Assembly: GCF_016429065.1 (NCBI RefSeq)
Contig: NZ_JAELTX010000053.1
Location: 1 to 35,891 of the forward strand
Source: Pedobacter sp. ASV17
GTDB lineage: Bacteria > Bacteroidota > Bacteroidia > Sphingobacteriales > Sphingobacteriaceae
Direction of reading: 5' to 3'
DNA: 35,891 nucleotides
Shown: positions 16,970 to 24,126 of the stretch, piece after piece
Layout: each line of letters opens with the position of its first letter
Numbering within the stretch: position 1 is the first letter of the stretch
Program-made: the position numbers and the translations under genes
Notes under the pieces: generated by a model
What the model saw: the letters and a program-made list of their open reading frames with translations, nothing else
What the model was told of the DNA's origin: nothing
Databases searched by the model: none

Positions 16970-18196
16970 TTACTTATTCTTTTCTTCAATCCACAACGAC
17001 ATATACTTAGTGCTTTGCAGGGTATGATGTTTCAATACCTCTCCTAAGAAATTCTGTTGTCGATGTTCAATTAAGCTCTCTTCTAGATGGGCAATTTGTT
17101 TTAGAAACGGTGATTCAAACTTGCTCTTAGCATATAATTGGTTAATGATTTGAATACCGTTTTGTTGTGCTTTTTTCCAAAGGATTTCATCTCGGTAAAG
17201 TGCCGCAGTTTCGTCAACAAGTTGTTCTAAACTGTCGCTAATGAAGCCCGCCCAATCCAATCCATTGGCCATTCCCTCTGCACCCACACTACTGCTGGCA
17301 ATAGGTGTTCCTGTTTGCATGGCATCCACAAATTTACCTTTGGCACCTGCTCCAAAAAGGAGGGGAGCTAGTAATATGCGATGTTTGGCAATAGTTGTTC
17401 TGGCATTTTCAGCTCTGCCGTGTACTAGGAATTTCTCTCTGGGATTATGCAATTGGGTTACTTTTTCTGAAGTATAAGCCCCGTAGATGTGTAGGGAAGC
17501 ATCAGGTAGCTTTTTTCTCAATAGTGGCCAAACCGCTGTTTTTAAATATTGGAGGGTTTGCCAATTGGGTTCATGCAAATAGTTTCCGATAAAAACCAAG
17601 TCTTTTCTCTCTTCAAAAGTATTCCAGTTTGCAGTAGCCGTAATTTCTTCTTCTAAAAAAGGAAGATAATAAAGGATTTGTGGACTGATGTTGAACTTTT
17701 GCAAAACCTCCATTTCCGCTTGAGAAATGATCAACGATAAATCACAACGTAAAATAGCAGCCAGTTCTCGCTTGGTTACGTCGTTGTATAAATCAGTTTG
17801 TGCAAGGCTTTTTTTATGTTTAATGGCTGTTTGTCGGGCTTGTCGTAAAAAATGCAAGTCTTCCGTATCTAAAATTCTTACTGCATTTGGGCAGCATTCC
17901 TGCACTCGCCAGCCATATTGTTCTTCGATCATGAACCTATCGAAAACCACCAAATTAGGATTTAAGGCAGCAAGCCAAGTGTCAAAGGAGCTATCGTTAA
18001 GTTTAATGTCGTGATTGATAACACCCAAGCTTTCCAAATCAAAGCTGAATTCACTTTTGGAAGCAGCCGAAGCAAAATGTACTTCATCGCCATTGGCTAA
18101 AAACAATTGTACCAACTGTACTATTCGGGTACCCGCCGCAGAAGACGTAGGCTCTGGCCAAACCAAGCCAATGAACAAAACTTTTCTAGTTGCCAT
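16970..18196 (-). CDS. Glycosyltransferase, GT-B fold, family 4-like
   Basis: A 408-aa cytosolic enzyme. The N-terminal Rossmann domain starts VLFIGLVWPEPTSSAAGTR and includes NPNLVVFDRF. The C-terminal domain has FIGNYLHEPNWQ, LHIYG, and LLAPLLFGAGAKGKFVDAMQ followed by TGTPIASSSVGAEGM, the nucleotide-sugar binding region typical of GT4 enzymes. Donor and acceptor sugars cannot be read from sequence. It likely works in surface polysaccharide or glycoprotein synthesis, but no other glycan gene is nearby. It diverges from miaE across a 211-bp gap; the 115-aa gene follows it. Confidence 0.87.
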   Translation of the reverse strand: MATRKVLFIGLVWPEPTSSAAGTRIVQLVQLFLANGDEVHFASAASKSEFSFDLESLGVINHDIKLNDSSFDTWLAALNPNLVVFDRFMIEEQYGWRVQECCPNAVRILDTEDLHFLRQARQTAIKHKKSLAQTDLYNDVTKRELAAILRCDLSLIISQAEMEVLQKFNISPQILYYLPFLEEEITATANWNTFEERKDLVFIGNYLHEPNWQTLQYLKTAVWPLLRKKLPDASLHIYGAYTSEKVTQLHNPREKFLVHGRAENARTTIAKHRILLAPLLFGAGAKGKFVDAMQTGTPIASSSVGAEGMANGLDWAGFISDSLEQLVDETAALYRDEILWKKAQQNGIQIINQLYAKSKFESPFLKQIAHLEESLIEHRQQNFLGEVLKHHTLQSTKYMSLWIEEKNK

Positions 18197-18407
18197 GTTT
18201 TACAAAGGTGCATTTAATCGGCCACAGATACACAGATGTTTTAAATATTATCTATCCATAGAGATTGCTTCGCTAAGCTCGCAATGGCGAAAAATGGATG
18301 GTTATCAATACCTAGTTCTTAATTTTCAATGAACCAGTGAGCCAATTAACATTACAACATTTGAACTTTACCACGTTTCAACAATATAAATTTTTAATTT
18401 TGCAGCC
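18197..18407. other. Divergent intergenic region between glycosyltransferase and miaE
   Basis: No gene seen. Contains CCACAGATACACAGATG (18223-18239) and AGATTGCTTCGCT...CTCGCAATGGCG (18263-18291), both typical of short repetitive intergenic sequence in Bacteroidota. AT-rich, slippery sequence follows up to the miaE promoter. Confidence 0.55.
18395..18402 (+). promoter_or_regulatory. -7 element TAATTTTG immediately before miaE
   Basis: TAATTTTG is followed by CAGCC and then ATG at 18408, the same layout as before the DEAD-box helicase (TAAATTTG, CAGCT, ATG). Predicts a leaderless or near-leaderless transcript. Confidence 0.55.
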
Positions 18408-18989
18408 ATGCTAGGACTTAAACTACTTACCGATCCGCGTTGGGCCAATATTGCTGAATCTAACTTAGAAGAAATCTTAACCGATCATGCTTGGTGTGAG
18501 CAAAAAGCGGCCAGTAATGCCATTACGTTAATTACTCAAAATTCTGAGCATCAGGATTTGGTAGACGAACTTACCGCAATTGCTTTAGAGGAATTGGAAC
18601 ACTTTCAAATGGTAATCAATATCATTAAGGAGCGTGGTTATACCTTAGGCCGTGAGCGTAAGGATGATTATGTAGGGCGATTGGTAAAGTTCAGCAAAAA
18701 AGACGGTAGCCGTAATCAAGCTTTTATTGACAGGTTATTGTTTGCCGCCATGATTGAAGCCCGTAGCTGTGAACGTTTCAGGGTTTTGTCGCAAAATATT
18801 AAAGATGAAGCACTGGCCAAATTCTATCACGAATTGATGGTTTCTGAAGCGACACATTATACTACTTTTCTAAACTTTGCACGTAAATACACCATTGATG
18901 TTGACGTGGATAAACGTTGGAAAGAATGGCTGGAATTTGAAGGAAACTTGATCCAAAGCTACGGCAATAAAGAGGCGATACACGGTTAA
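18408..18989 (+). CDS. miaE: tRNA-(ms2io6A37) hydroxylase MiaE
   Basis: A 193-aa ferritin-like di-iron monooxygenase that hydroxylates the isopentenyl group of 2-methylthio-N6-isopentenyladenosine at tRNA position 37. Di-iron ligand candidates are visible in order: Glu31 (WCEQKAASNA), Glu62 with His65 (EELEHF), Glu117 (MIEARSCERF), and Glu147 with His150 (SEATHY). Length matches the family. The substrate-making enzymes MiaA and MiaB are not in the window. It is a single-gene unit, convergent with the DUF3810 gene, with a promoter abutting the ATG. Confidence 0.95.
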   Translation: MLGLKLLTDPRWANIAESNLEEILTDHAWCEQKAASNAITLITQNSEHQDLVDELTAIALEELEHFQMVINIIKERGYTLGRERKDDYVGRLVKFSKKDGSRNQAFIDRLLFAAMIEARSCERFRVLSQNIKDEALAKFYHELMVSEATHYTTFLNFARKYTIDVDVDKRWKEWLEFEGNLIQSYGNKEAIHG

Positions 18990-19057
18990 TTGGGTTGCGG
19001 GCTTTGAGTTGAGAGTTATAAGATTGGATATGCTTCCCGTAACACGTAACTGGCAAC

Positions 19058-20131
19058 CTATAACTCTTTTAATTCTTTCTCATGATAATTCACTAACCAA
19101 AGTACAATATCCTGATAGCTGTTAATCCCTTTTTGTTGGTTGTTAAGCTTTAGGATTTTGTCGAAGGTTTTACCCATGTAAACCGACATAGAGCCGTTGT
19201 ACTTTGCCCAAAATTCTCTTTCCTTTTTAAAATTATCCATTACCTGCTGCGGTATTTGGGTAATAAGGGTATTGTAATCCTCTGGGTATTTCATCCTGAT
19301 TTCGAACATTACATACCTTAGCATATTATAATAAGCCGAGTATTGAAATTGGATGTCTTCACTATGAATGGCGGCTAAATAACCCACCAAATTAGCTTCG
19401 TCTTCGCGGGCAACGCCCACTTGATGTGCCATTTCGTGGCAAACTACAAAAGGCAAAACAAATTCGGGAAGTTTGGTATTAATATTGGCTTCGCCAGATA
19501 AAGGATTGTAATAACCTTCTATGCCCAGTTTACTTGTCAGCCAGCCGCTAACCACGGGTTTAACCGCATGATATTTGTATTCGAACAAGGGTTGTCTTAT
19601 CGATAAGACATTATAACTGGTGGCTGCACGATCCAGTAGTTCTTCTATGGTATAATTCGCCGTAGTGTCGCCAATAGCTTTGCCCAGCTTCTCTAGCTTG
19701 TCGATAAACAAACTGCTCAACTGTAAAAGTTGTTCTTTTCGGTAAGGCTTTTTACTGATTTGAAGTTGTTCGTTAATTTGTGGACGAGCATAATTCAAGC
19801 CCCACAATACCTTAAAAGAAATGTAGATGATGAGCAAAAAGTTCAAGCTCCTTAAGGCGAAAAATAGATAGGCATCTTTGTCTTTTTTAGTTTTGCTGAT
19901 GAAGGTTACCACCTCTTTAACGACGTAAATAATCAACAATGTATAAAGCAAATCGCCAATGGCAAAAGGGAAAAACGAAGCAATGCAACGCTGTGCCATC
20001 GAAATTACAGGATAGATCAGCTCGCTGTAATAGTTTTCAACTGCCTTAGGATAAAGTCCTAAAACAAAAATGAAGATGGTGAGTGCTAACAGGACAAAAG
20101 TCTTGTTGCGTATATGTTTAACAGCTGTCAA
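19058..20131 (-). CDS. DUF3810 family membrane protein with HExxH motif
   Basis: A 357-aa protein. Membrane segments lie at about 11-28, 58-74 and 88-108; the remainder should face outward. CHEMAHQVGVAREDEAN has His232, Glu233 and His236, and Glu245 as probable third zinc ligand, so a membrane-tethered metallopeptidase activity is likely, though DUF3810 proteins are not characterised in detail. It is last of four minus-strand genes: pyrC, antitoxin, toxin, this gene. It begins 34 bp after the toxin stop. Converges with miaE over a 68-bp gap of low-complexity sequence. Confidence 0.88.
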   Translation of the reverse strand: MTAVKHIRNKTFVLLALTIFIFVLGLYPKAVENYYSELIYPVISMAQRCIASFFPFAIGDLLYTLLIIYVVKEVVTFISKTKKDKDAYLFFALRSLNFLLIIYISFKVLWGLNYARPQINEQLQISKKPYRKEQLLQLSSLFIDKLEKLGKAIGDTTANYTIEELLDRAATSYNVLSIRQPLFEYKYHAVKPVVSGWLTSKLGIEGYYNPLSGEANINTKLPEFVLPFVVCHEMAHQVGVAREDEANLVGYLAAIHSEDIQFQYSAYYNMLRYVMFEIRMKYPEDYNTLITQIPQQVMDNFKKEREFWAKYNGSMSVYMGKTFDKILKLNNQQKGINSYQDIVLWLVNYHEKELKEL

Positions 20132-20165
20132 TTTAAATAATGTACTTTAAGAAAAGTCTATCAAT

Positions 20166-20426
20166 TTATTTATAATGCCCTTTTAAAGAGTGAACGTGAA
20201 TCATATCATCGATTACCTCATAAATAATCCTGTGTTCTTGATTAATGCGTCGAGACCATTTACCTTTTAACTCGTGTTTTAGCATTTCAGGCTTTCCTAA
20301 TCCCGTAAAAGGATTGGTTGAAATATCTTCTATAAGTAGCTGAATTTTCTTTTGAATAGCCTTGTTGCCAGATTTTTTCCAATACTGAATATCGGCTAAA
20401 GCTTCTTCGGAAAAGATTACTTCCAT
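20166..20426 (-). CDS. Txe/YoeB family mRNA interferase toxin
   Basis: An 86-aa RelE-superfamily toxin. It aligns well with E. coli YoeB: FSEEALADIQYWKKSG, PFTGLGKPEMLKHELKGKWSRRI, EHRIIYEV and a terminal GHYK. Catalytic equivalents are present: Glu47, Arg66, His84 and Tyr85. YoeB toxins cleave mRNA in the ribosomal A site. The ATG overlaps the antitoxin's last codons by 10 nt in the antitoxin-first order usual for type II modules. All key residues are intact, so it should be active. Confidence 0.94.
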   Translation of the reverse strand: MEVIFSEEALADIQYWKKSGNKAIQKKIQLLIEDISTNPFTGLGKPEMLKHELKGKWSRRINQEHRIIYEVIDDMIHVHSLKGHYK

Positions 20427-20614
20427 ATATCTTTAACGGCAATTTTGGTGCCTTTGCCAGCTTTCATTTGAGCCTCGCTTTTTTTGATTTTAGCTACGAA
20501 ATCAGGATTGTAGGTGCTTTTTTCCGTAGTGAAATCAATCTTCAATGCTTTAACGAATGCTTTTAATGCCGCTAACTGCTCTTTGTTTTTGGGATGTATA
20601 ATTAAAGTTTCCAT
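20417..20614 (-). CDS. Antitoxin of the YoeB-type module (DUF2683-like)
   Basis: A 65-aa protein starting METLIIHPKNKEQLAALKAF and ending AVKDIWK. The Bacteroidota DUF2683 group shows this pattern (short N-terminal strand, helix, basic KIKKSEAQMKAGKG, C-terminal toxin-binding tail). I chose the ATG at 20614. An in-frame TTG at 20638 would add eight residues, but it lies inside the predicted -7 element TATATTTG (20636-20643), so it is unlikely to be translated. Predicted to neutralise the toxin encoded by the overlapping downstream gene and to autoregulate. Confidence 0.85.
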   Translation of the reverse strand: METLIIHPKNKEQLAALKAFVKALKIDFTTEKSTYNPDFVAKIKKSEAQMKAGKGTKIAVKDIWK

Positions 20615-20635
20615 TCTATAAATACTGAATTTATA

Positions 20636-20643
20636 CAAATATA
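20636..20643 (-). promoter_or_regulatory. -7 element TATATTTG for the toxin-antitoxin module
   Basis: Perfect TAnnTTTG on the minus strand, in the 35-bp gap between the pyrC stop and the antitoxin ATG. It would give the module its own promoter although it sits 11 bp or more from pyrC. The -33 element would fall within the pyrC end and is not obvious. Confidence 0.5.
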
Positions 20644-20649
20644 TTCAAT

Positions 20650-21984
20650 TTACCTGTTAAACGTTAAGCGCTGTCCTGTTTCGCTGGTCATAAACTTCCC
20701 TTTTTGGTAAGCCAGGTTTCCAGAAACAAAAGTGTGGGTAATGCTGGCGCCAAAAGTTTGTCCTTCAAAAGGCGACCATCCACATTTATACAGAGAGTTT
20801 AATTTGGTCACTTTGAAAGGATCATTCAAATCAACCAATACCAAATCAGCCCAATAGCCTTCTCTTACAAAGCCACGCTCGCTTAAATTAAAACAAGTAG
20901 CCACGTTGTGCGAAGCTTTTTCTACAATCTTTTCTAAGGAGATTTTACCTTGCAAGTGCATTTCTAACAATGCAGGTAAGGCATGTTGCACCAAAGGACC
21001 ACCAGAAGGTGCCTGTAAATAAGCTTGATTCTTTTCGTCGATGGTGTGAGGCGCATGGTCGGTAGCAATCACATCAATATGATTATCCAATAAACCTTGC
21101 AAAATGCCCGCTTGATCAGCTGCGGTTTTTACGGCAGGGTTCCATTTAATGAAATTACCTTTCGTGGCGTAATCCGTATCGTTAAACCAAAGGTGATGTA
21201 CACAAGCTTCGGCGGTAATTTTCTTTTCTGCTAAAGGTAGGGTATTGTCAAATAAAGCCACTTCCATAGCGGTAGAGATGTGTAGGATATGCAAACGAGT
21301 TTGGTAACGTTTGGCAAGCTCTACTGCTAGTGAGGATGATTTATAGCAAGCTTCAGCACTTCTAATAAGCGGGTGCATATCGATGGTGATATCATCGCCA
21401 TATTTCTCTTTATAAGTGGCTAGGTTATGACGGATGGAGGCTTCATCTTCGCAATGTGTGGCTACCAACATGGGCGCCTTACTAAAGATGTTCTCCAAGG
21501 TTTTTTCGTTGTCAACCAACATGTTTCCTGTTGATGAACCCATAAACACCTTAACGCCGCAAACATTTTTCGGGTCAGTTTTAAGTACTTCTTCAATGTT
21601 GTCATTGCTAGCTCCCATATAAAAGGAATAGTTGGCCAATGAAGTGTGTTTGGCAATGGCGTATTTATCTGCCAAAAGTTCTTGAGTTAAAGTGTTGGGA
21701 ACGGTGTTAGGCATTTCCATGAAAGAGGTAATCCCGCCAGCCACAGCCGCCATACTTTCGGTGAAAATATCCGCTTTGTGGGTTAAACCAGGTTCACGAA
21801 AGTGCACTTGGTCATCAATCATGCCTGGTAACAAGTGCAAACCTTCGGCATTGATTTCTATATCGGCCGAAGCGTTAATGTTCGAATCAATTTTTTCAAT
21901 TCTTCCGTTTTTTATTAGAAGATCTGAAGTGAATATGTTGCCCTCGTTTACAATGCTGGCTGCTTTAATCAAGATTGTGCTCAT
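20650..21984 (-). CDS. pyrC: Dihydroorotase
   Basis: A 444-aa amidohydrolase that interconverts N-carbamoyl-aspartate and dihydroorotate in pyrimidine synthesis. Visible: PGMIDDQVHFREPGLTHKAD with its arginine substrate contact, EMPNTVPNT, the candidate carbamylated Lys in CGVKVFMGSSTG, ATHCEDE, LHILHIST and IATDHAPHT. The metal motif DxHxH appears as DDQVH, with Gln at the first His; this variant occurs in a recognised dihydroorotase subgroup. Length is normal. A -7 element TACCTTTG at 21989-21996 lies four bases before the ATG. Divergent from the DEAD-box helicase. Confidence 0.93.
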   Translation of the reverse strand: MSTILIKAASIVNEGNIFTSDLLIKNGRIEKIDSNINASADIEINAEGLHLLPGMIDDQVHFREPGLTHKADIFTESMAAVAGGITSFMEMPNTVPNTLTQELLADKYAIAKHTSLANYSFYMGASNDNIEEVLKTDPKNVCGVKVFMGSSTGNMLVDNEKTLENIFSKAPMLVATHCEDEASIRHNLATYKEKYGDDITIDMHPLIRSAEACYKSSSLAVELAKRYQTRLHILHISTAMEVALFDNTLPLAEKKITAEACVHHLWFNDTDYATKGNFIKWNPAVKTAADQAGILQGLLDNHIDVIATDHAPHTIDEKNQAYLQAPSGGPLVQHALPALLEMHLQGKISLEKIVEKASHNVATCFNLSERGFVREGYWADLVLVDLNDPFKVTKLNSLYKCGWSPFEGQTFGASITHTFVSGNLAYQKGKFMTSETGQRLTFNR

Positions 21985-21988
21985 GCTT

Positions 21989-21996
21989 CAAAGGTA
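21989..21996 (-). promoter_or_regulatory. -7 element TACCTTTG immediately before pyrC
   Basis: Minus strand TACCTTTG, then AAGC, then ATG at 21984. Same abutting arrangement as hscA, miaE and the DEAD-box gene. Confidence 0.5.
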
Positions 21997-22126
21997 ATAG
22001 ATAAAGTCGGAAGTCGGAAGTTGAAAGTCCGAAGAAAAGTCGTTTTTCGATTGTTGAATGGTTGTAAGTTTATATCCATCCTTCTGAACTTCTATCGTCG
22101 AACATCGGACTTCTGACTAATAATCG

Positions 22127-22134
22127 TAAATTTG
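22127..22134 (+). promoter_or_regulatory. -7 element TAAATTTG immediately before the DEAD-box helicase
   Basis: TAAATTTG is followed by CAGCT and then ATG at 22140. Near-identical to the miaE start region. Confidence 0.55.
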
Positions 22135-22139
22135 CAGCT

Positions 22140-23444
22140 ATGCCAAAAAAATTCGATGAGTTTAAACTCAACAGACAGATATTGAACGCAGTTGAAGAAG
22201 CGGGCTTTGTAGAAGCAACTCCGATACAAGAAAAAGCCATAGGCCCAGTTTTGTCTGGTCAGGATTTGTTTGGTATTGCACAAACAGGGACGGGAAAAAC
22301 TGCTGCCTACGTGTTGCCCATGCTCATGAAGCTGAAATATGCACAGGGCGAAAACCCACGAGCTTTAATTTTAGTGCCTACTCGTGAGTTGGCCTTACAG
22401 ATAGAGGAGCAGGTAAAACTGTTTTCAACCTATACTGATCTTAGAACGGTAGTGATTTTTGGAGGGATTGGCCCTAAAACCCAAAAGGAGCAAATTGCAA
22501 AAGGGCTGGATATTTTAGTAGCCACGCCTGGTCGCTTTTTAGACCTTTATCTTGCTGGAGACATCAATACCAGAAGCTTACAGTTTTTGGTGTTGGACGA
22601 AGCTGATAAAATGATGGATATGGGTTTCATCGGTTCTATTCACCGTATTTTAGAAGTAGTACCTCGCAAGCGACAAAACTTGCTTTTCTCGGCTACAATG
22701 AGCGATTTGGTTCAGAAAATAGCAGGTGATTTCTTGAAAAACCCGTTGACCATAGAAGTTGGAGCACAAGCTACCCCAGCGCAAACGGTTACACAAATAT
22801 TATATGCCGTTCCTAATTTCAAAACTAAAATTAACCTGCTACAACATTTACTCAAAAACGATGAGGAATTTAAAAGACTCATCATTTTCTGTAAAACAAA
22901 AACAGTAGCCGATAACATCAACAATTTCATTTCAAGAAGACTTGGAGAAGAGGCGGTAAGGGTAATTCATGCCAATAAGGGACAAAATACCCGTATCAAT
23001 TCCATCAATAGTTTTAAAGAGGGAAACATTAGGGCTTTGGTAGCTACGGATGTGGCCTCTAGGGGGATTGACGTAAGTGAGGTAAGCCACGTGATTAACT
23101 TCGATGTGCCTATTGTGATTGAGGATTATGTACACCGCATTGGCAGAACAGGTAGGGCTTTTAATGAAGGAACGGCCATAACCTTTTACAACGAAGCCGA
23201 AAAATACTACATCAATAAAATTGAAAAACTCATTAGACAGCAAATTACAGAGGTGCCTTTGCCAACAGAGGTATTTGTGGAAGAAACGCCATATGAGGAA
23301 AGACAATCCATAGCAAGGGAAATTGATACCCAAAAGAGGAAAGAAAATCCCGATTTTAAAGGGGCGTTCCACGAAAAGAAGCATCAGTTTAGCAATAACC
23401 CTAAAAAAAGTTCAAAGAAAATTAGCAGACCAAAACGTAGATAA
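22140..23444 (+). CDS. DEAD-box RNA helicase, RhlE-like
   Basis: A 434-aa ATP-dependent RNA helicase for RNA or ribosome remodelling. Motifs in order: Q motif with FDEFKLN and ATPIQ, motif I AQTGTGKT, Ia PTRELALQ, Ib TPGR, II DEAD (VLDEADKMMDMGF), III SAT (LFSATM), IV LIIFCKT, V ATDVASRGIDV, VI HRIGRTGR. The tail after about 380 is Lys/Arg-rich and low in complexity, typical of RhlE-type proteins. First gene of a same-strand run; the next gene begins two bases after its stop. Confidence 0.95.
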   Translation: MPKKFDEFKLNRQILNAVEEAGFVEATPIQEKAIGPVLSGQDLFGIAQTGTGKTAAYVLPMLMKLKYAQGENPRALILVPTRELALQIEEQVKLFSTYTDLRTVVIFGGIGPKTQKEQIAKGLDILVATPGRFLDLYLAGDINTRSLQFLVLDEADKMMDMGFIGSIHRILEVVPRKRQNLLFSATMSDLVQKIAGDFLKNPLTIEVGAQATPAQTVTQILYAVPNFKTKINLLQHLLKNDEEFKRLIIFCKTKTVADNINNFISRRLGEEAVRVIHANKGQNTRINSINSFKEGNIRALVATDVASRGIDVSEVSHVINFDVPIVIEDYVHRIGRTGRAFNEGTAITFYNEAEKYYINKIEKLIRQQITEVPLPTEVFVEETPYEERQSIAREIDTQKRKENPDFKGAFHEKKHQFSNNPKKSSKKISRPKRR

Positions 23445-23446
23445 CC

Positions 23447-23728
23447 TTGAGAGTAAGACTAACCCCATTAAACATCGTATCGGCCTTGAGTATCATGGTT
23501 GTTATGAGCCTAATCATTAATAAACGCTGGCTTTTGGTGCCCGCTAATGATGCGTTTAAGGGTGTGTTTATAGCCTTAGGTCTGATGGTTTTCTTCGTAT
23601 CCCTTTTAAGCGATCAGATTTTTAGAAAATTTATACCAAGTTTGGCAAGACTTTGGCTAGTACAACTTGTGCTTGTAGTCTTAACTGCCATATTCGTCTT
23701 GGTTTTAAAAATAAGTGTTTTCGGATAA
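23447..23728 (+). CDS. Small membrane protein of unknown function (93 aa)
   Basis: Starts at TTG two bases after the helicase stop, suggesting coupled translation. In-frame ATGs 16 and 19 codons later would cut into the first membrane helix, so the TTG is preferred. Three hydrophobic segments: about 10-23, 41-57 and 68-89. Conserved-looking features are the basic RVRLTP start and INKRWLLVPAND after the first helix. No family recognised. Confidence 0.7.
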   Translation: MRVRLTPLNIVSALSIMVVMSLIINKRWLLVPANDAFKGVFIALGLMVFFVSLLSDQIFRKFIPSLARLWLVQLVLVVLTAIFVLVLKISVFG

Positions 23729-23757
23729 CGAACATTAAGAGATAGAAAGACAAAGAA

Positions 23758-24093
23758 ATGAAAAAAGCAGAAATAAAGATTACCGTAGAGTTAGATGAGA
23801 AAAATGTTCCCGAAAATATCCTTTGGGAATCTACAGACTCTGAAAACAAAGACCAAATGGTGGCAAAATCAATGATGTTGGCACTTTGGGACCATAACTA
23901 TAAAAACTCAATGAGAATAGATTTATGGACTAAAGACATGCCAGTTGACGAGATGAAGCGTTTCTTTTATGAAACTTTACAAACCATGGGCGATAGTTTT
24001 TTAAGAGCTACAGGCGAAAAAAACATTGTTGAAGACCTTAGGGATTATTGTGCACATTTTGCAGACAAGATGGGCATCAATACCAAGGGGTAA
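23758..24093 (+). CDS. gldC: Gliding motility protein GldC
   Basis: A 111-aa soluble protein, KKAEIKITVELDEKNVPENI then LWESTDS, AKSMMLALWDHNYKNSMRIDLWTKDMPVDEMKRFF and MGDSFLRATG, the standard GldC signature. In Flavobacterium johnsoniae GldC supports gliding, but it is widespread in non-gliding Bacteroidota, so presence does not prove motility. No gldB or other gld gene is adjacent here. It lies 29 bp after the small membrane protein and 33 bp before the hybrid kinase. Confidence 0.93.
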   Translation: MKKAEIKITVELDEKNVPENILWESTDSENKDQMVAKSMMLALWDHNYKNSMRIDLWTKDMPVDEMKRFFYETLQTMGDSFLRATGEKNIVEDLRDYCAHFADKMGINTKG

Positions 24094-24126
24094 AGCCAAA
24101 TAAAACCTGTAAAGTTTGATAAAATT

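Noticed and set aside
16602..18196. Polysaccharide biosynthesis locus
   Set aside because: There is a single glycosyltransferase with one unknown small gene; no flippase, polymerase or sugar-nucleotide gene is adjacent.
22932..23384. 150-codon open frame antisense to the DEAD-box helicase
   Set aside because: It mirrors conserved helicase motifs V and VI on the other strand; the protein is Phe/Cys-rich with no recognisable fold and has no promoter.
23758..24093. Gliding motility cluster
   Set aside because: Only gldC is present, with no gldB, gldK-N or sprA nearby, so no motility claim is justified.
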